Part shown: positions 1-8,532 of the stretch, piece after piece
How the letters are laid out: every line of letters starts with the position of its first letter
Numbering within the stretch: the first letter of the stretch is position 1
Source: Bacteriovoracaceae bacterium UBA7317
GTDB taxonomy: Bacteria; Bdellovibrionota; Bacteriovoracia; Bacteriovoracales; Bacteriovoracaceae
Direction of reading: 5' to 3'
Length of the DNA: 33,981 bases
Assembly (NCBI GenBank): GCA_002474345.1
Contig: DKQD01000105.1
Location: 1-33,981, forward strand
Position numbers and translations under genes: made by a program
Notes under the pieces: model-generated
What the model saw: only the letters and a program-made list of their open reading frames with translations
Databases searched by the model: none
What the model was told of the DNA's origin: nothing

Positions 1-1734
1 AAGGGTATAAAAAAAGAAAAAGATGCTTCTCTATACAAAACAAAAAAGTTCCCAGGTCTGGTTAAAGTTTTAGAACAGAAGCTCTATTATACAGACAAAT
101 ATAACAGCAGTTTTAATGAAAAAGTCGGTAATATATTTATTTACCGCTCAGAAGGGAGTATTTTATTAAGAGTTAAAGATGGTTTTTATTACCTCGTCAT
201 CGCAGCTTTTCTAAAAACTATTTGTTTAGGCTTTATTTTCTTCTGGGTTTTCAAAAAGTGGTTAATAAAACCTCTTTCAAATTTAATAAAACATGCGGAA
301 TCTATAAATTTAGAAAATTTAAATAAAATTTCCTTAGGTCTAACACCTTCTGAAAAAAATGAACTTCATATTTTAGAAAACTCCTTAAATTCAATGATTG
401 AAAACATTCAGGACTCAAAAGAAGAGATTACTCAAAAAAATGAAGAACTTTCAGAGAGCTATAGGAATCTATTCTCGCTTTCTGAAGAGCTAAAGGCACT
501 CAATAAAAAAATTACTGCTAATAATATAAACCTACAAGATGAAGTCGATGAAGCAAATAATGAGCTTCAAATCTCTTTTAACAAAACGGAGGCCATGCTT
601 CATAATGTAAATAAGGCAATTTTTGTAACAGATTCCAAAGGTATTGTTCAAGCACCAGTTTCCAAACATTGCGAAACTCTTTTTAAAAGGGATATCATTG
701 GAGAAAACGGACTTAAACTCCTTTTTTTCCACCTCAAAGATCATAGCGAGGAAAAGAAACTAATTATAAATGCCTGGAACCACATTTTTGGGAAGGAAAA
801 ATCTCAATTTCTAAGTGTCGAAAGTCATTTTCCAAGAGTCGTTATCCATCCCGATACAAATAAAAAAAGAGGGAGGCACCTTCGCATTGCCTACGCTCCT
901 CTAATTGATAAGAGTGAAAAAATAAATAACCTTATGTTTCTTGTGGACGACATAACTGATGAGACACTAGAAAAATTAAAAACAAAAAAAGAAGGTAGAT
1001 ACTACCATATCATTATGGAAATTCTACCTGTTTCCAATAAGGAAAAGCTCATTACATCTATTGCTGGCTATTTAACATTATCTGTTTCTTTGCTAGAAGA
1101 ATTCCTTTCTCCCGAAAGTGAAAGAAATAAACTGCTTAGAAGTCCAGAATATATCAAAAAAACTTTAATCAAAGGAAAAGATGAAGTTTTTCAACCTCTT
1201 TCAGATTTCCAAAGCCTTTTGAAAAGCATAATTAGAGATTTCGAAAATTTAGACAGTCAGAAAATATTATTCAGTATTAAGGCCATAACTCAAATTATTG
1301 AATTACTTAATACTTACTTAGAAGTGTTCGATATCTTAAATAAAAATAAAATCGGACCAGAAGTAAATTTTGCAATTCCTAAACGGTTTGAGAATTCTGT
1401 AGAAGAAAAAATTCAAGACCTTCATAGATTGATGACGAATATTCTTGAATACGTCTTTTTGGTTAGAAATATAGAAGACCTTGATAAAGAAAAAATTGAA
1501 AATGCTCCAAAAAAAGCAAAGCTTTATGGTGAGTTTGACAAAATTATCGAACTCCTTATGAAAAGATCGCAACTCATCTCTTATATTTTAAAAGTTGTTG
1601 GTAAAACAGAAAAGTCCCAAGCCTTTTACAACCTGTCAGAACTTTTAAAACAAATGCCAAGTAAAGATAAACTCACTGAGGCAGCATTGGTTAACCACCT
1701 GGTCACCCCCTACGCCGACATTCGAAAGGCTTGA
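1..1734 (+). CDS. HAMP-PAS membrane sensor protein (5' end outside window)
   Basis: The frame is open from the first base, so this is the 3' part of a longer gene (577 codons visible). The visible order is: an extracytoplasmic segment (about codons 1-60), one membrane helix (about 63-84), a HAMP-like linker (about 85-136), a coiled coil (about 130-190), a PAS-like domain starting near the MLHNVNKAIFVTDSKG stretch (about 198-310), then a long helical tail to the stop. Such proteins sense a periplasmic or cytoplasmic signal and pass it on through the HAMP and PAS units. I see no histidine-kinase H-box or ATP-binding motif, no GGDEF/EAL, cyclase or methyl-accepting signature, and no clear Hpt histidine motif in the tail, so the output is unknown. 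An ATG at 394 could give a shorter product, but it would lie inside the HAMP region and is unlikely to be the true start. The gene converges on the next one with only 21 bases between. Confidence 0.75.
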   Translation, partial: KGIKKEKDASLYKTKKFPGLVKVLEQKLYYTDKYNSSFNEKVGNIFIYRSEGSILLRVKDGFYYLVIAAFLKTICLGFIFFWVFKKWLIKPLSNLIKHAESINLENLNKISLGLTPSEKNELHILENSLNSMIENIQDSKEEITQKNEELSESYRNLFSLSEELKALNKKITANNINLQDEVDEANNELQISFNKTEAMLHNVNKAIFVTDSKGIVQAPVSKHCETLFKRDIIGENGLKLLFFHLKDHSEEKKLIINAWNHIFGKEKSQFLSVESHFPRVVIHPDTNKKRGRHLRIAYAPLIDKSEKINNLMFLVDDITDETLEKLKTKKEGRYYHIIMEILPVSNKEKLITSIAGYLTLSVSLLEEFLSPESERNKLLRSPEYIKKTLIKGKDEVFQPLSDFQSLLKSIIRDFENLDSQKILFSIKAITQIIELLNTYLEVFDILNKNKIGPEVNFAIPKRFENSVEEKIQDLHRLMTNILEYVFLVRNIEDLDKEKIENAPKKAKLYGEFDKIIELLMKRSQLISYILKVVGKTEKSQAFYNLSELLKQMPSKDKLTEAALVNHLVTPYADIRKA

Positions 1735-1755
1735 CTCTCCCTCTGCCTTAAAAAT

Positions 1756-2367
1756 TCATAAAACCTTGAACAAAACCTGAAGCGTCGGAAACAATTCCCT
1801 TCCAAAGAGAAAAACAAAAGCACAAAACCTCATCAGGAATAAAAGAATGGCACGTCGAAACCAGGCCGCTATACCAGCTTCCTCCTCCTCAGCTTTCTTT
1901 TTTAAGTAATAACCCAAAAGAACAGTGAAGAGAAAAAAGATTCCGTAGAGGACAAAATATCCTCTTTTTTTGACCAACCCAAATAATTGAGGAAGGGCCG
2001 TCTCATGCCTAAATTCTTCCTTTAAAAATCTATAGAGAAAAGGAAAGCGGTCAAAGATTGATCTGAAAGGAGTCCTTTGAATAGACTCCTTTAACTTAGG
2101 AATGACCTCTTTTTCATCAAGACCTCTAAAGTAATCCCTAACTTTAAGCGCCTTTTTAATCAGGTCTTCCTGTTTAGGTCTTCCCTTTCCATCAACTTTT
2201 CCAGATTTATTTGTTTCATGCTTTATCCCTGAATAGAAGACTTTGAGTTCTTCTAAAAGACTTCTCGACTTGCTTTCTGAGTTTTGAGAGAAAAGAGAAC
2301 TTGGCGTTAAAAACACGAGGGAAATAAGGCCTAAAGTGAAGGCTGTTCTAGATAAAAAGGTCCTCAT
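1756..2367 (-). CDS. Unrecognised exported or membrane protein, last gene of the sec operon
   Basis: A 203-residue protein I do not recognise. It begins with a signal-peptide-like stretch (about residues 1-28: basic MRTF, hydrophobic core, then Ser-Gln). A charged, probably extracytoplasmic region follows, rich in Lys and Glu with a 'KGRPKQEDLIKKALKVRDYF' helix. Two hydrophobic segments lie near the C terminus (about 135-155 and 168-195), separated by a KKKAEEEEAG charged loop. AGGG lies 7 bases before the ATG. It follows secF by 60 bases on the same strand, with a short hairpin in the gap, so it is probably co-transcribed with secDF at reduced level. Function is unknown. A link to protein export is suggested only by position. 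Confidence 0.65.
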   Translation of the reverse strand: MRTFLSRTAFTLGLISLVFLTPSSLFSQNSESKSRSLLEELKVFYSGIKHETNKSGKVDGKGRPKQEDLIKKALKVRDYFRGLDEKEVIPKLKESIQRTPFRSIFDRFPFLYRFLKEEFRHETALPQLFGLVKKRGYFVLYGIFFLFTVLLGYYLKKKAEEEEAGIAAWFRRAILLFLMRFCAFVFLFGRELFPTLQVLFKVL

Positions 2368-2403
2368 CCTTAAGCCCTTTTTTGTTTTAAATTGATAAAT
2401 AGA

Positions 2404-2426
2404 GGGATCGTTTTTTAAAAGATCCC
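2404..2426 (-). repeat. Short hairpin between secF and the downstream gene
   Basis: GGGATC (2404-2409) and GATCCC (2421-2426) form a 6-bp inverted repeat with an 11-base AT loop, directly after the secF stop codon. No T-run follows on either strand, so it is a weak terminator at best. An RNA-stability or partial read-through element between cistrons is equally possible. Confidence 0.35.
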
Positions 2427-2427
2427 C

Positions 2428-3354
2428 TTAAGCTCTTGCCCCTACGGGAAGTTCATCCTTTTTTTTTAATGTATCAAAAAGGAGCGTCACAGGTGCAGCA
2501 ACAAAAATAGAACTGTAAGTACCAATAATAACCCCAAGAGAAATTGCAAAGAAGAAATCTCTAATGGCCAATCCACCGTAAAAGTACATACTGAGAGCAA
2601 CGAAAAGAGTTGTTCCAGACGTTAGAATCGTTCGAGAAAGAGTCTCGTTGGCGGCTTTATTAATGAAGCCATCCAAGGTCCCCATACCTGCTTCTTTTTC
2701 CTCATGTTCACGAACCCTATCATAGATAACAACGGTATCGTTCACTGAATAACCAATAACTGCAAGAAGGGCAGCTACCGTTTGAAGGGTAAACTCTGTT
2801 CCTGTAAAAGCAAAAACCCCAAGAATAATCGAAACATCATGAAAAAGAGCGACGATCGCACCTGGAGAATATTTAAAATCAAATCTCAAGCCAATATAAA
2901 TCATAATAGCGATAAGGGCCCAACCCATCGCCTGGAAACCTGCAATTCTAAGGCTTGCTCCAGCTTTAGGACCAACGATATCAACTTTTCTGATCTCTGG
3001 GGCCTTAGCTGCTAAACCTGTTTTAAGGGTTTTTCCTAAAGCATCAGTCACTTTATTAAGGTTTTCTTCGGCTCCCGGAACCTTAACGAGGAACTCGTTA
3101 TCCTTGACCTCACCAATCGTTTGAACACTGACGTTTTTAAAGCCACCCTTTTTTAAAACGCCCCTTAAGTCTTGAAGTTTAAGGGCCTCCTTAAACTTCA
3201 CCTGCACTTCAGCACCACCACGAAAATCGACGCCATAATTCATTTTTGTAAAAAGACCGAAAAGGGATATAATAACAAGCCCAATAGAAAAGACGCTTGT
3301 AAACTTAAATTTTCCAACAAAATCGAAATTGGCATTTTTGATTACTTCAATCAT
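2428..3354 (-). CDS. secF: Protein translocase subunit SecF
   Basis: SecF forms a membrane complex with SecD that uses the proton gradient to pull preproteins through SecYEG on the periplasmic side. The 308-residue product has the family layout: an N-terminal membrane helix, the 'NYGVDFRGGAEVQVKF' periplasmic entry motif (the SecF FxGG signature), a periplasmic domain, then five C-terminal helices including the 'VIGYSVNDTVVIYDRVRE' segment typical of SecF. The frame could start at a TTG at 3372, but GAGGA lies 7 bases before the ATG at 3354 and overlaps that longer reading. Homologues also begin just before the first helix, so I use 3354. It follows secD by 60 bases in the same operon. Confidence 0.96.
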   Translation of the reverse strand: MIEVIKNANFDFVGKFKFTSVFSIGLVIISLFGLFTKMNYGVDFRGGAEVQVKFKEALKLQDLRGVLKKGGFKNVSVQTIGEVKDNEFLVKVPGAEENLNKVTDALGKTLKTGLAAKAPEIRKVDIVGPKAGASLRIAGFQAMGWALIAIMIYIGLRFDFKYSPGAIVALFHDVSIILGVFAFTGTEFTLQTVAALLAVIGYSVNDTVVIYDRVREHEEKEAGMGTLDGFINKAANETLSRTILTSGTTLFVALSMYFYGGLAIRDFFFAISLGVIIGTYSSIFVAAPVTLLFDTLKKKDELPVGARA

Positions 3355-3414
3355 TTTTTTTTCCTCATCCAAAATCTAATTTTTAAAAATAATACTCTAC
3401 TTTTTGGCCACCAT

Positions 3415-5124
3415 CTAAATACTGAGGTCTTGCCCTTCTACTTTGTTCATATAAAATTCAAAAAGAAGTTTTCCAACAAAGTAAGACGTATAAACAGTTG
3501 CAAAAATTCCAATCAATAAGGTAACCGCAAACCCTTTAATGGGACCCGTTCCAAAGCTGAGAAGACAAAAACCGGCAAGAGCCGTCGTAATGTTAGCGTC
3601 GATAATAGTCCAAAAGGCATGACCAAAACCATTGTCTACGGCTTTGTAGTTTCCGACACCTTTTCTTTTTTCTTCTCTAATCCTCTCGTAAATAATAATA
3701 CTCGCATCAACCGCCATACCAATCGTTAGGGCAATCCCAGCAATACCTGGAAGAGTCAACGTGGCTTCAAAACCAACGAGGCAAGCCAAAACAAAAAGAA
3801 TGTTAAGACCAAGGCAGATAATCGCAATCATCCCCGAAGCCCTGTAGTAATAAAGAATAAAAAAGAAAACGAGAGCACAACCAACGAGACCGGCAAAACG
3901 CGCTGAGACAATAGAATCTTCACCAAGACTTGGCCCAACAGTTCTTTGTTCTAAGAAGTCAAGCTGAACAGGAAGAGCACCGGCCCTAAGAACAAGAGCG
4001 AGGTCCCTAGCTTCTTTTAAGAGAGCATTGTAACCACCAGTTCCCAAAGTAACCTGAGCACGCCCACCTCCAATTCTCGCCTGGATAACAGGTGCACTAT
4101 AAACATTACCATCAAGGATAATGGCCATCCTCTTTCCAATATTCTCACCAGTCGTTTCTTCAAAGACTTTGGCACCAGTTGATTTAAAATCTAGTGAAAC
4201 GTAGGGCTTGTTTTCTCTTTGATCGATACTAACTCTTGCATCTTGAAGAGCATCCCCTGTCAAACGAGGATTTGACTCAACAAGATAAGGAATCTTTGAT
4301 TCAAGCTCATTTTTGAATTTATTAACTTTCTTCTCAAAGGCAAGTTCATAACCTTCAGGAAGGTCTTTTATAAGGAATCTATTGAGCTTATCAACAAAGG
4401 CACTGAACCTCTCACCTTTTTTGAAGACGATTCCGGCTTCTTCACCTTTGACAACCCAATCATTCATTGTGGCCGGTGGAATTTCGTCATTCACAATCTT
4501 GAATTCAAGTTTAGCTGTTTTACCAATAAGCTCTTTGGCCCTTTTAATATCTTTAACCCCAGGAAGCTGAACAATAATTCTGTCCTTTCCCTGAGAAAGA
4601 ATCTCTGGTTCCGTAACACCAAATTCATCAATTCTATTTCGGATAACCTCAATCGATTTCGTTACAGACTGCTCCTCAAGAGTTGTCTTTTGGACTTGAG
4701 CAAGACCGTACTGTAAAAGAGTACCCTCTTCTTTTGTTAAACGAATATAAGATGGTGGGAAATTGTCCCTAATGATCTTTTTGACCTTTTCAACATCAGC
4801 TTGGTCAGCGATGACAATACTCTGCTTGGGGTCCTCTACAGCAGAGTCATCCAAGCCCCCAATGGTCATTTTAATCTCTTCGTCTTTAAGGACATACTCA
4901 AATTTACGAGCATAACCTTTAATCTCGTCTCGGTAGACTTTGTTAAAGTCAATTCCAAGAATCATGTAGAGACCACCTTGGAGGTCAAGACCAAGACTCA
5001 CCTTTGATTTAACAGGAAAGTTAGCTTCTTCATTGAAGTTGAAGACCGTAGGAATCACGGCAACAATAGAAATAACAGACAAAACCAGCAAGAAGGTAAA
5101 TCGGTACCACCAACTTCTCTTCAT
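3415..5124 (-). CDS. secD: Protein translocase subunit SecD
   Basis: SecD is the larger partner of SecF in the Sec accessory complex. The 569-residue product starts with a membrane helix (about 8-28), then 'KVSLGLDLQGGLYMILGID', the hallmark D1 motif. A large periplasmic P1 region follows (about 60-370). Five further helices come at the end, including the 'GMAVDASIIIYERIREE' segment that corresponds to SecF's TM4 motif. An in-frame start exists at 5181, but GAGGAG precedes the ATG at 5124 by 6 bases and the protein then begins directly with the basic residues and helix expected, so 5124 is used. It lies 94 bases downstream of tatA and 60 upstream of secF. Confidence 0.97.
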   Translation of the reverse strand: MKRSWWYRFTFLLVLSVISIVAVIPTVFNFNEEANFPVKSKVSLGLDLQGGLYMILGIDFNKVYRDEIKGYARKFEYVLKDEEIKMTIGGLDDSAVEDPKQSIVIADQADVEKVKKIIRDNFPPSYIRLTKEEGTLLQYGLAQVQKTTLEEQSVTKSIEVIRNRIDEFGVTEPEILSQGKDRIIVQLPGVKDIKRAKELIGKTAKLEFKIVNDEIPPATMNDWVVKGEEAGIVFKKGERFSAFVDKLNRFLIKDLPEGYELAFEKKVNKFKNELESKIPYLVESNPRLTGDALQDARVSIDQRENKPYVSLDFKSTGAKVFEETTGENIGKRMAIILDGNVYSAPVIQARIGGGRAQVTLGTGGYNALLKEARDLALVLRAGALPVQLDFLEQRTVGPSLGEDSIVSARFAGLVGCALVFFFILYYYRASGMIAIICLGLNILFVLACLVGFEATLTLPGIAGIALTIGMAVDASIIIYERIREEKRKGVGNYKAVDNGFGHAFWTIIDANITTALAGFCLLSFGTGPIKGFAVTLLIGIFATVYTSYFVGKLLFEFYMNKVEGQDLSI

Positions 5125-5218
5125 GAAACACTCCTCAATTAATGAATAAAAGCTGGCCACCAAACAGATGGGACCCAGCACATATGCTAATATAGAAGAT
5201 TTCTAGACACTTAGGCAA

Positions 5219-5446
5219 CTAATCCTTATGAGGCTTTTGGCACTCCTCTTTTGAGGAAGAAGGAGAATTCTCCGAAACCTTCGGTCTATCCTCAACGACT
5301 TCACTAACTATATCATCTTTGGCCTTTTGAAATTCTCTTATCCCCTTCCCTAGGCCTTTTGCCAATTCGGGAAGTTTCTTAGGGCCAATAAAAATCAAAG
5401 CTATAAAAGCAACAAGAAGAAGTTCTCCACCACCAAGTCCAAACAT
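5219..5446 (-). CDS. tatA: Sec-independent translocase protein TatA/TatB family
   Basis: A 75-residue TatA-type protein: a very short N terminus (MFGLGGGEL), one membrane helix (about 8-22), the hinge 'FIGPKKLPELAKGLGKGI', an amphipathic helix (REFQKAKDD) and a charged, Ser/Pro-rich tail. TatA multimerises to let folded twin-arginine proteins cross the inner membrane. The protein carries TatA features (Phe-Ile-Gly-Pro hinge, short tail) rather than a long TatB tail, but a dual TatA/TatB role cannot be excluded, and tatC is not in the window. AGGAG lies 9 bases before the ATG. Its position between yajC and secD puts Tat and Sec components in one transcript. Confidence 0.92.
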   Translation of the reverse strand: MFGLGGGELLLVAFIALIFIGPKKLPELAKGLGKGIREFQKAKDDIVSEVVEDRPKVSENSPSSSKEECQKPHKD

Positions 5447-5489
5447 ATACCTAAGCTCCTAGAACAAAAACACTGCTAAGCAATTACCT

Positions 5490-5825
5490 TTAGTCCTTTT
5501 TGGCCGGAGTCTCAAAGATTTTTGCTGATAGGCCACCAATTTGGCTTCTCAAAACTTTAAGCTTCGATCCTTCATCAATATCAAGAGTCACAACTTTATC
5601 TGTAATGCCGATAATTTTTCCTAGGACGCCAGACTTTGTATAGATATCATCACCCTTTTTAAGGTTAGCAAGAAGTTTTTGCTCTTCTTCCATTTTCTTT
5701 TTCTGAGGACGAATCATGAGAAAATAAAAAATGAAGAAAATTATAATAAAAGGTGCAAATTGAACAATTGGGTTAGGCTGAGCACCACTGGCCTGAGCAT
5801 AAGCAGAAGACATGAAGAAATCCAT
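5490..5825 (-). CDS. yajC: Preprotein translocase accessory subunit YajC
   Basis: YajC is a small single-span membrane protein that associates with SecDF. The 111-residue product has a short N-terminal region, a membrane helix (about 25-42) ending in the family signature 'FYFLMIRPQKKK', then the cytoplasmic part with 'LKKGDDIYTKSGVLGKIIGI', also highly conserved. AAAGGATC lies 5 bases before the ATG. It follows tgt by 62 bases and precedes tatA by 43. The order queA-tgt-yajC-secD-secF is widely conserved in bacteria, which supports the call. Confidence 0.97.
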   Translation of the reverse strand: MDFFMSSAYAQASGAQPNPIVQFAPFIIIFFIFYFLMIRPQKKKMEEEQKLLANLKKGDDIYTKSGVLGKIIGITDKVVTLDIDEGSKLKVLRSQIGGLSAKIFETPAKKD

Positions 5826-5887
5826 CAGTTGATCCTTTCTTTTTACAGTTAACTGTTAAAGTTCCAAGAATGAACGACTAAATGCTT

Positions 5888-7009
5888 TTAGTCAAAATAT
5901 TCGTTGGACGCGTACTTGTTATAGAAGTTGGAGTAAAATTCGTCAAATCGATCTTCTAAAATTGCTGCCCTGGCCTTTTTTACCATGGAAAGATAAAAGT
6001 GGAGGTTATGATAAGTAATTAGTTGCCCCGCAAGATACTCACCCACATTGAAGAGATGACGCAAGTAGCTTCGTGAGTAACGCTTACACACTTTGCAAGA
6101 GCATTCTGGGTCAGGGGGAAGCGGATCTTCTTTAAATCTTTCCTTTTTTATATTGAGGGGGCCTCGGGCCGTTAGAAATTGGCCATTTCTTGCGTTTCGC
6201 GTTGGAAGAACGCAGTCAAACATATCAAGACCATTTTTAATACCTGTTAGTACATCGAGAGGCTTACCAACTCCCATAAGGTAACGGGGCTTGTGCTCTG
6301 GCATAGTGCACACAAAAGAATCGCAAAAGTCGACCATTTCCTGATTTTTTTCACCGACGGAAAGTCCCCCTATTGCTAGTCCTGGAAAGTCCATTTCCTC
6401 AAGCCTTTCCATACATTCAGTTCGAAGGTCAAGCTCCAACCCCCCCTGAATAATTCCAAATAGGCTTTGATGTTCTTTCAAAGGATAATCTTTACATCTT
6501 TTGGCCCAACGAAGAGTCAGTTCAAGGCTTTCTCTAAGACGTTCTCTAGAAGCTGGGAGAGCAGGGCATTCATCAAAAACCATGACAATGTCGCTTCCCA
6601 ATGCTTTTTGGATTTCCATCGACTTTTCAGGGCCAATAAAATGAGATGAGCCATCAATATGACTTTTAAAAGTAACTCCATCTTCAGTTACTTTATTGAG
6701 ACCACTTAAAGAAAAGACCTGAAATCCTCCAGAGTCCGTAAGAATGGGCTTTTTCCAAGACATAAACTCATGGAGACCACCACTTACTCTTTCAATTAAT
6801 TCATGACCTGGTTTTAAATAAAGATGGTAGGTATTTCCCAGGATAATCTGGGCGCCCATTTCTTCAAGGTCTTCCTGTGTCGTTGCCTTCACAGTTCCCC
6901 TCGTTCCTACTGGCATAAAAATGGGTGTTTCAATTTCACCGTGGGCGGTTTTAATTACTCCGGCCCTGGCCTTTCCAGACTGTGCTGTTTTTTGAAAAAA
7001 CATAACCAA
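5888..7009 (-). CDS. tgt: tRNA-guanine transglycosylase
   Basis: Tgt replaces guanine-34 in GUN-anticodon tRNAs with preQ1, the base-exchange step of queuosine synthesis. The family residues are visible: Asp92 in LTDSGGFQ, the nucleophile Asp265 in MFDCVLPTRNARNGQ, and zinc ligands Cys303, Cys305, Cys308 and His334, with the same 26-residue spacing before the His as in known Tgt proteins. The length of 373 is normal. Two starts are close together, TTG at 7009 and ATG at 7003. AGGA lies 5 bases before the TTG and 11 before the ATG, so spacing slightly favours the TTG. It sits 41 bases after queA, which acts on the product of this reaction. Confidence 0.97.
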   Translation of the reverse strand: MVMFFQKTAQSGKARAGVIKTAHGEIETPIFMPVGTRGTVKATTQEDLEEMGAQIILGNTYHLYLKPGHELIERVSGGLHEFMSWKKPILTDSGGFQVFSLSGLNKVTEDGVTFKSHIDGSSHFIGPEKSMEIQKALGSDIVMVFDECPALPASRERLRESLELTLRWAKRCKDYPLKEHQSLFGIIQGGLELDLRTECMERLEEMDFPGLAIGGLSVGEKNQEMVDFCDSFVCTMPEHKPRYLMGVGKPLDVLTGIKNGLDMFDCVLPTRNARNGQFLTARGPLNIKKERFKEDPLPPDPECSCKVCKRYSRSYLRHLFNVGEYLAGQLITYHNLHFYLSMVKKARAAILEDRFDEFYSNFYNKYASNEYFD

Positions 7010-7050
7010 TTATTTCCTTTTTTTAAGGCATTCTGCCCTTCACTTAGCGG

Positions 7051-8178
7051 TCAATTCCGAAGAATAAGCATTGCATCTCCATAGGAAAAGAAGCGGTAGC
7101 CTAACCGAACAGCTTCCCGATAGAGCTCTAAAGTTTTCTCACGTCCTATTAATGAACTGACAAGCATCAAAAGAGTTGATTCAGGTAAATGGAAGTTAGT
7201 GATAAGACCTTCTATGGATTGAACTCTAACACCAGGATGGAGGAAAATATCTGTAGAGTACACCCGCTCGGGCTCAACTACCAAAGAACCCTTTTCATCA
7301 ATGGCAGACTCCAAAGCTCTTAGTGACGTCGTCCCAACACAGAATATTTTTTTTCCCTTTTCCTGGGCCTTTACAATCTTCTCTCTATTTTTTTCATCAA
7401 AAAAGTAAGTCTCCGTATGCATTTTATGGTTTTTTAGGTGCTCTTCTTTAACTGGTGCGAAAGTCCCTCTTCCGACATGAAGTGTCACAAAAGCCCTTTC
7501 AATAGAACGATCATCCAGCTTTTTGAAAAGCTCATCAGTGAAATGAAGCCCAGCAGTCGGGGCTGCCACTGAGCCCGAGTTTTTGGCAAAGACTGTCTGG
7601 TAATCCTCGTGATCTTTAGAATCAGACTCTCCTTTTCTTATATAAGGAGGAATGGGAATTTTTCCAAATTTTTCCAAAACCTCTTCAAGGGGCACAGAGA
7701 GGGTTACCCAAAAATCACCTTCCTCAGTTGCTTCAAGGAGGCGGACTTCAATGGCTTCCTCCTCGTTCCCAACCAAAAAAAGGTCTCCCTTTCTTTTCTT
7801 TCCAGAACACTTAATCAGGCAAGGGTAAGACCCATCAGACCGAGCTTCTAGGGATAGAAAAAATAACTCTGCCTTACCACCGCTCTCCTTTTTACCAAAC
7901 AGCCTGCAGGCAAAAACCTTCGTTTGATTAAGGAGCAAGAGAGACTCTTTTGGTAAATACTGGGGGAGGTCTTTAAAAGTTGTGTGGGTAATTGATTGAT
8001 CACTCATTTTATAGACAAGAAGCCTTGATTCATCCCTTTTGGACGCTGGTCTATCAGCAATAAGCTCAGGTGGGAGTCCATAGTTATAAGAACTTAAAAG
8101 AAGATCAATATCTTCAGACTCACCAAGCCCCGAATCACAGACAAAAGTGCCTTTCAGCTTTTCCCTTGAATTTTCCAC
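7051..8178 (-). CDS. queA: S-adenosylmethionine:tRNA ribosyltransferase-isomerase
   Basis: QueA transfers and rearranges the ribosyl part of S-adenosylmethionine onto preQ1-34 in tRNA, giving epoxyqueuosine. Family motifs visible include 'LPPELIADRPASKRDESRLL' near the N terminus, 'LLLLNQTKVFACRLFGKK', 'VAAPTAGLHFTDELF', 'LHVGRGTFAPV' and 'NFHLPESTLLMLVSSLIG'. The start is GTG with AGGGTGG about 8 bases upstream. This gives an N-terminal extension of about 25 residues before the point where most QueA proteins begin, and no better internal start is seen. It is the first gene of the operon queA-tgt-yajC-tatA-secD-secF, only 21 bases from the divergent small gene at 8200. Confidence 0.96.
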   Translation of the reverse strand: MENSREKLKGTFVCDSGLGESEDIDLLLSSYNYGLPPELIADRPASKRDESRLLVYKMSDQSITHTTFKDLPQYLPKESLLLLNQTKVFACRLFGKKESGGKAELFFLSLEARSDGSYPCLIKCSGKKRKGDLFLVGNEEEAIEVRLLEATEEGDFWVTLSVPLEEVLEKFGKIPIPPYIRKGESDSKDHEDYQTVFAKNSGSVAAPTAGLHFTDELFKKLDDRSIERAFVTLHVGRGTFAPVKEEHLKNHKMHTETYFFDEKNREKIVKAQEKGKKIFCVGTTSLRALESAIDEKGSLVVEPERVYSTDIFLHPGVRVQSIEGLITNFHLPESTLLMLVSSLIGREKTLELYREAVRLGYRFFSYGDAMLILRN

Positions 8179-8199
8179 TTTTTATGCCACCCTAATTTT

Positions 8200-8499
8200 A
8201 TGAACAAGATATTTTTTAAGGCAAAGCCACTCATCTTTTTAATTCATATTTTTGTTTTTCTTCTTCTTCTAGGCGCCAAAAACCATCTCAGTTTTAGTCC
8301 AGATATGGCAGGCGAAAGGCTCCGAGCGGAGCTTAAATTTCTAGAAGAAGAAAACGTGATTATACATAATCCACCGCCTATAGCTAAGGCCCAGAATATT
8401 GCACTTATTGAACAAGAAATTCAAGATGAATCTTCCACTCCGCACAAAAAAAAGAAAAAAGGCGGGTCGAGAGAGCAGATTTGGCTCAGGGCAAGATAA
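8200..8499 (+). CDS. Small membrane-anchored or exported protein, unrecognised
   Basis: A 99-residue frame with a basic start (MNKIFFKAKP), a strong hydrophobic helix (about 9-26, Leu/Ile/Phe-rich) and a polar, charged remainder ending in a KKKKKGG patch. The layout fits a type II single-span membrane protein or a signal peptide. No clear ribosome-binding site precedes the ATG, and the gene is divergent from queA with only 21 bases between, so the promoter would lie inside queA. The hydrophobic N terminus is the main reason to think it is real. A chance frame is possible. Confidence 0.45.
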   Translation: MNKIFFKAKPLIFLIHIFVFLLLLGAKNHLSFSPDMAGERLRAELKFLEEENVIIHNPPPIAKAQNIALIEQEIQDESSTPHKKKKKGGSREQIWLRAR

Positions 8500-8504
8500 T
8501 TTTA

Positions 8505-8532
8505 TTTTCCAAAGGTCTTATGGTTTGGAAAA
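8505..8532. repeat. 9-bp perfect inverted repeat between convergent genes
   Basis: TTTTCCAAA (8505-8513) and TTTGGAAAA (8524-8532) are perfect inverted copies with a 10-base loop that contains the stop codon of the minus-strand gene. It lies where the gene at 8200 and the ParA operon converge. The stem is AT-rich and no U-tract follows on either side, so it is only a possible bidirectional transcript end. Confidence 0.4.

Noticed and set aside
1715..1757. Possible terminator between the sensor gene and the convergent gene (AAGGC/GCCTT).
   Set aside because: Only a 5-bp stem with a 14-base loop, and no T-run on the right side.
2782..3519. Two plus-strand frames over secF and the end of secD.
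   Set aside because: Antisense shadows of strongly recognised genes, with no ribosome-binding sites or family signatures.
7051..8178. A shorter QueA starting near the conserved LPPELIADRP block.
   Set aside because: No internal ATG, GTG or TTG with a ribosome-binding site was found in frame between the GTG at 8178 and that block.
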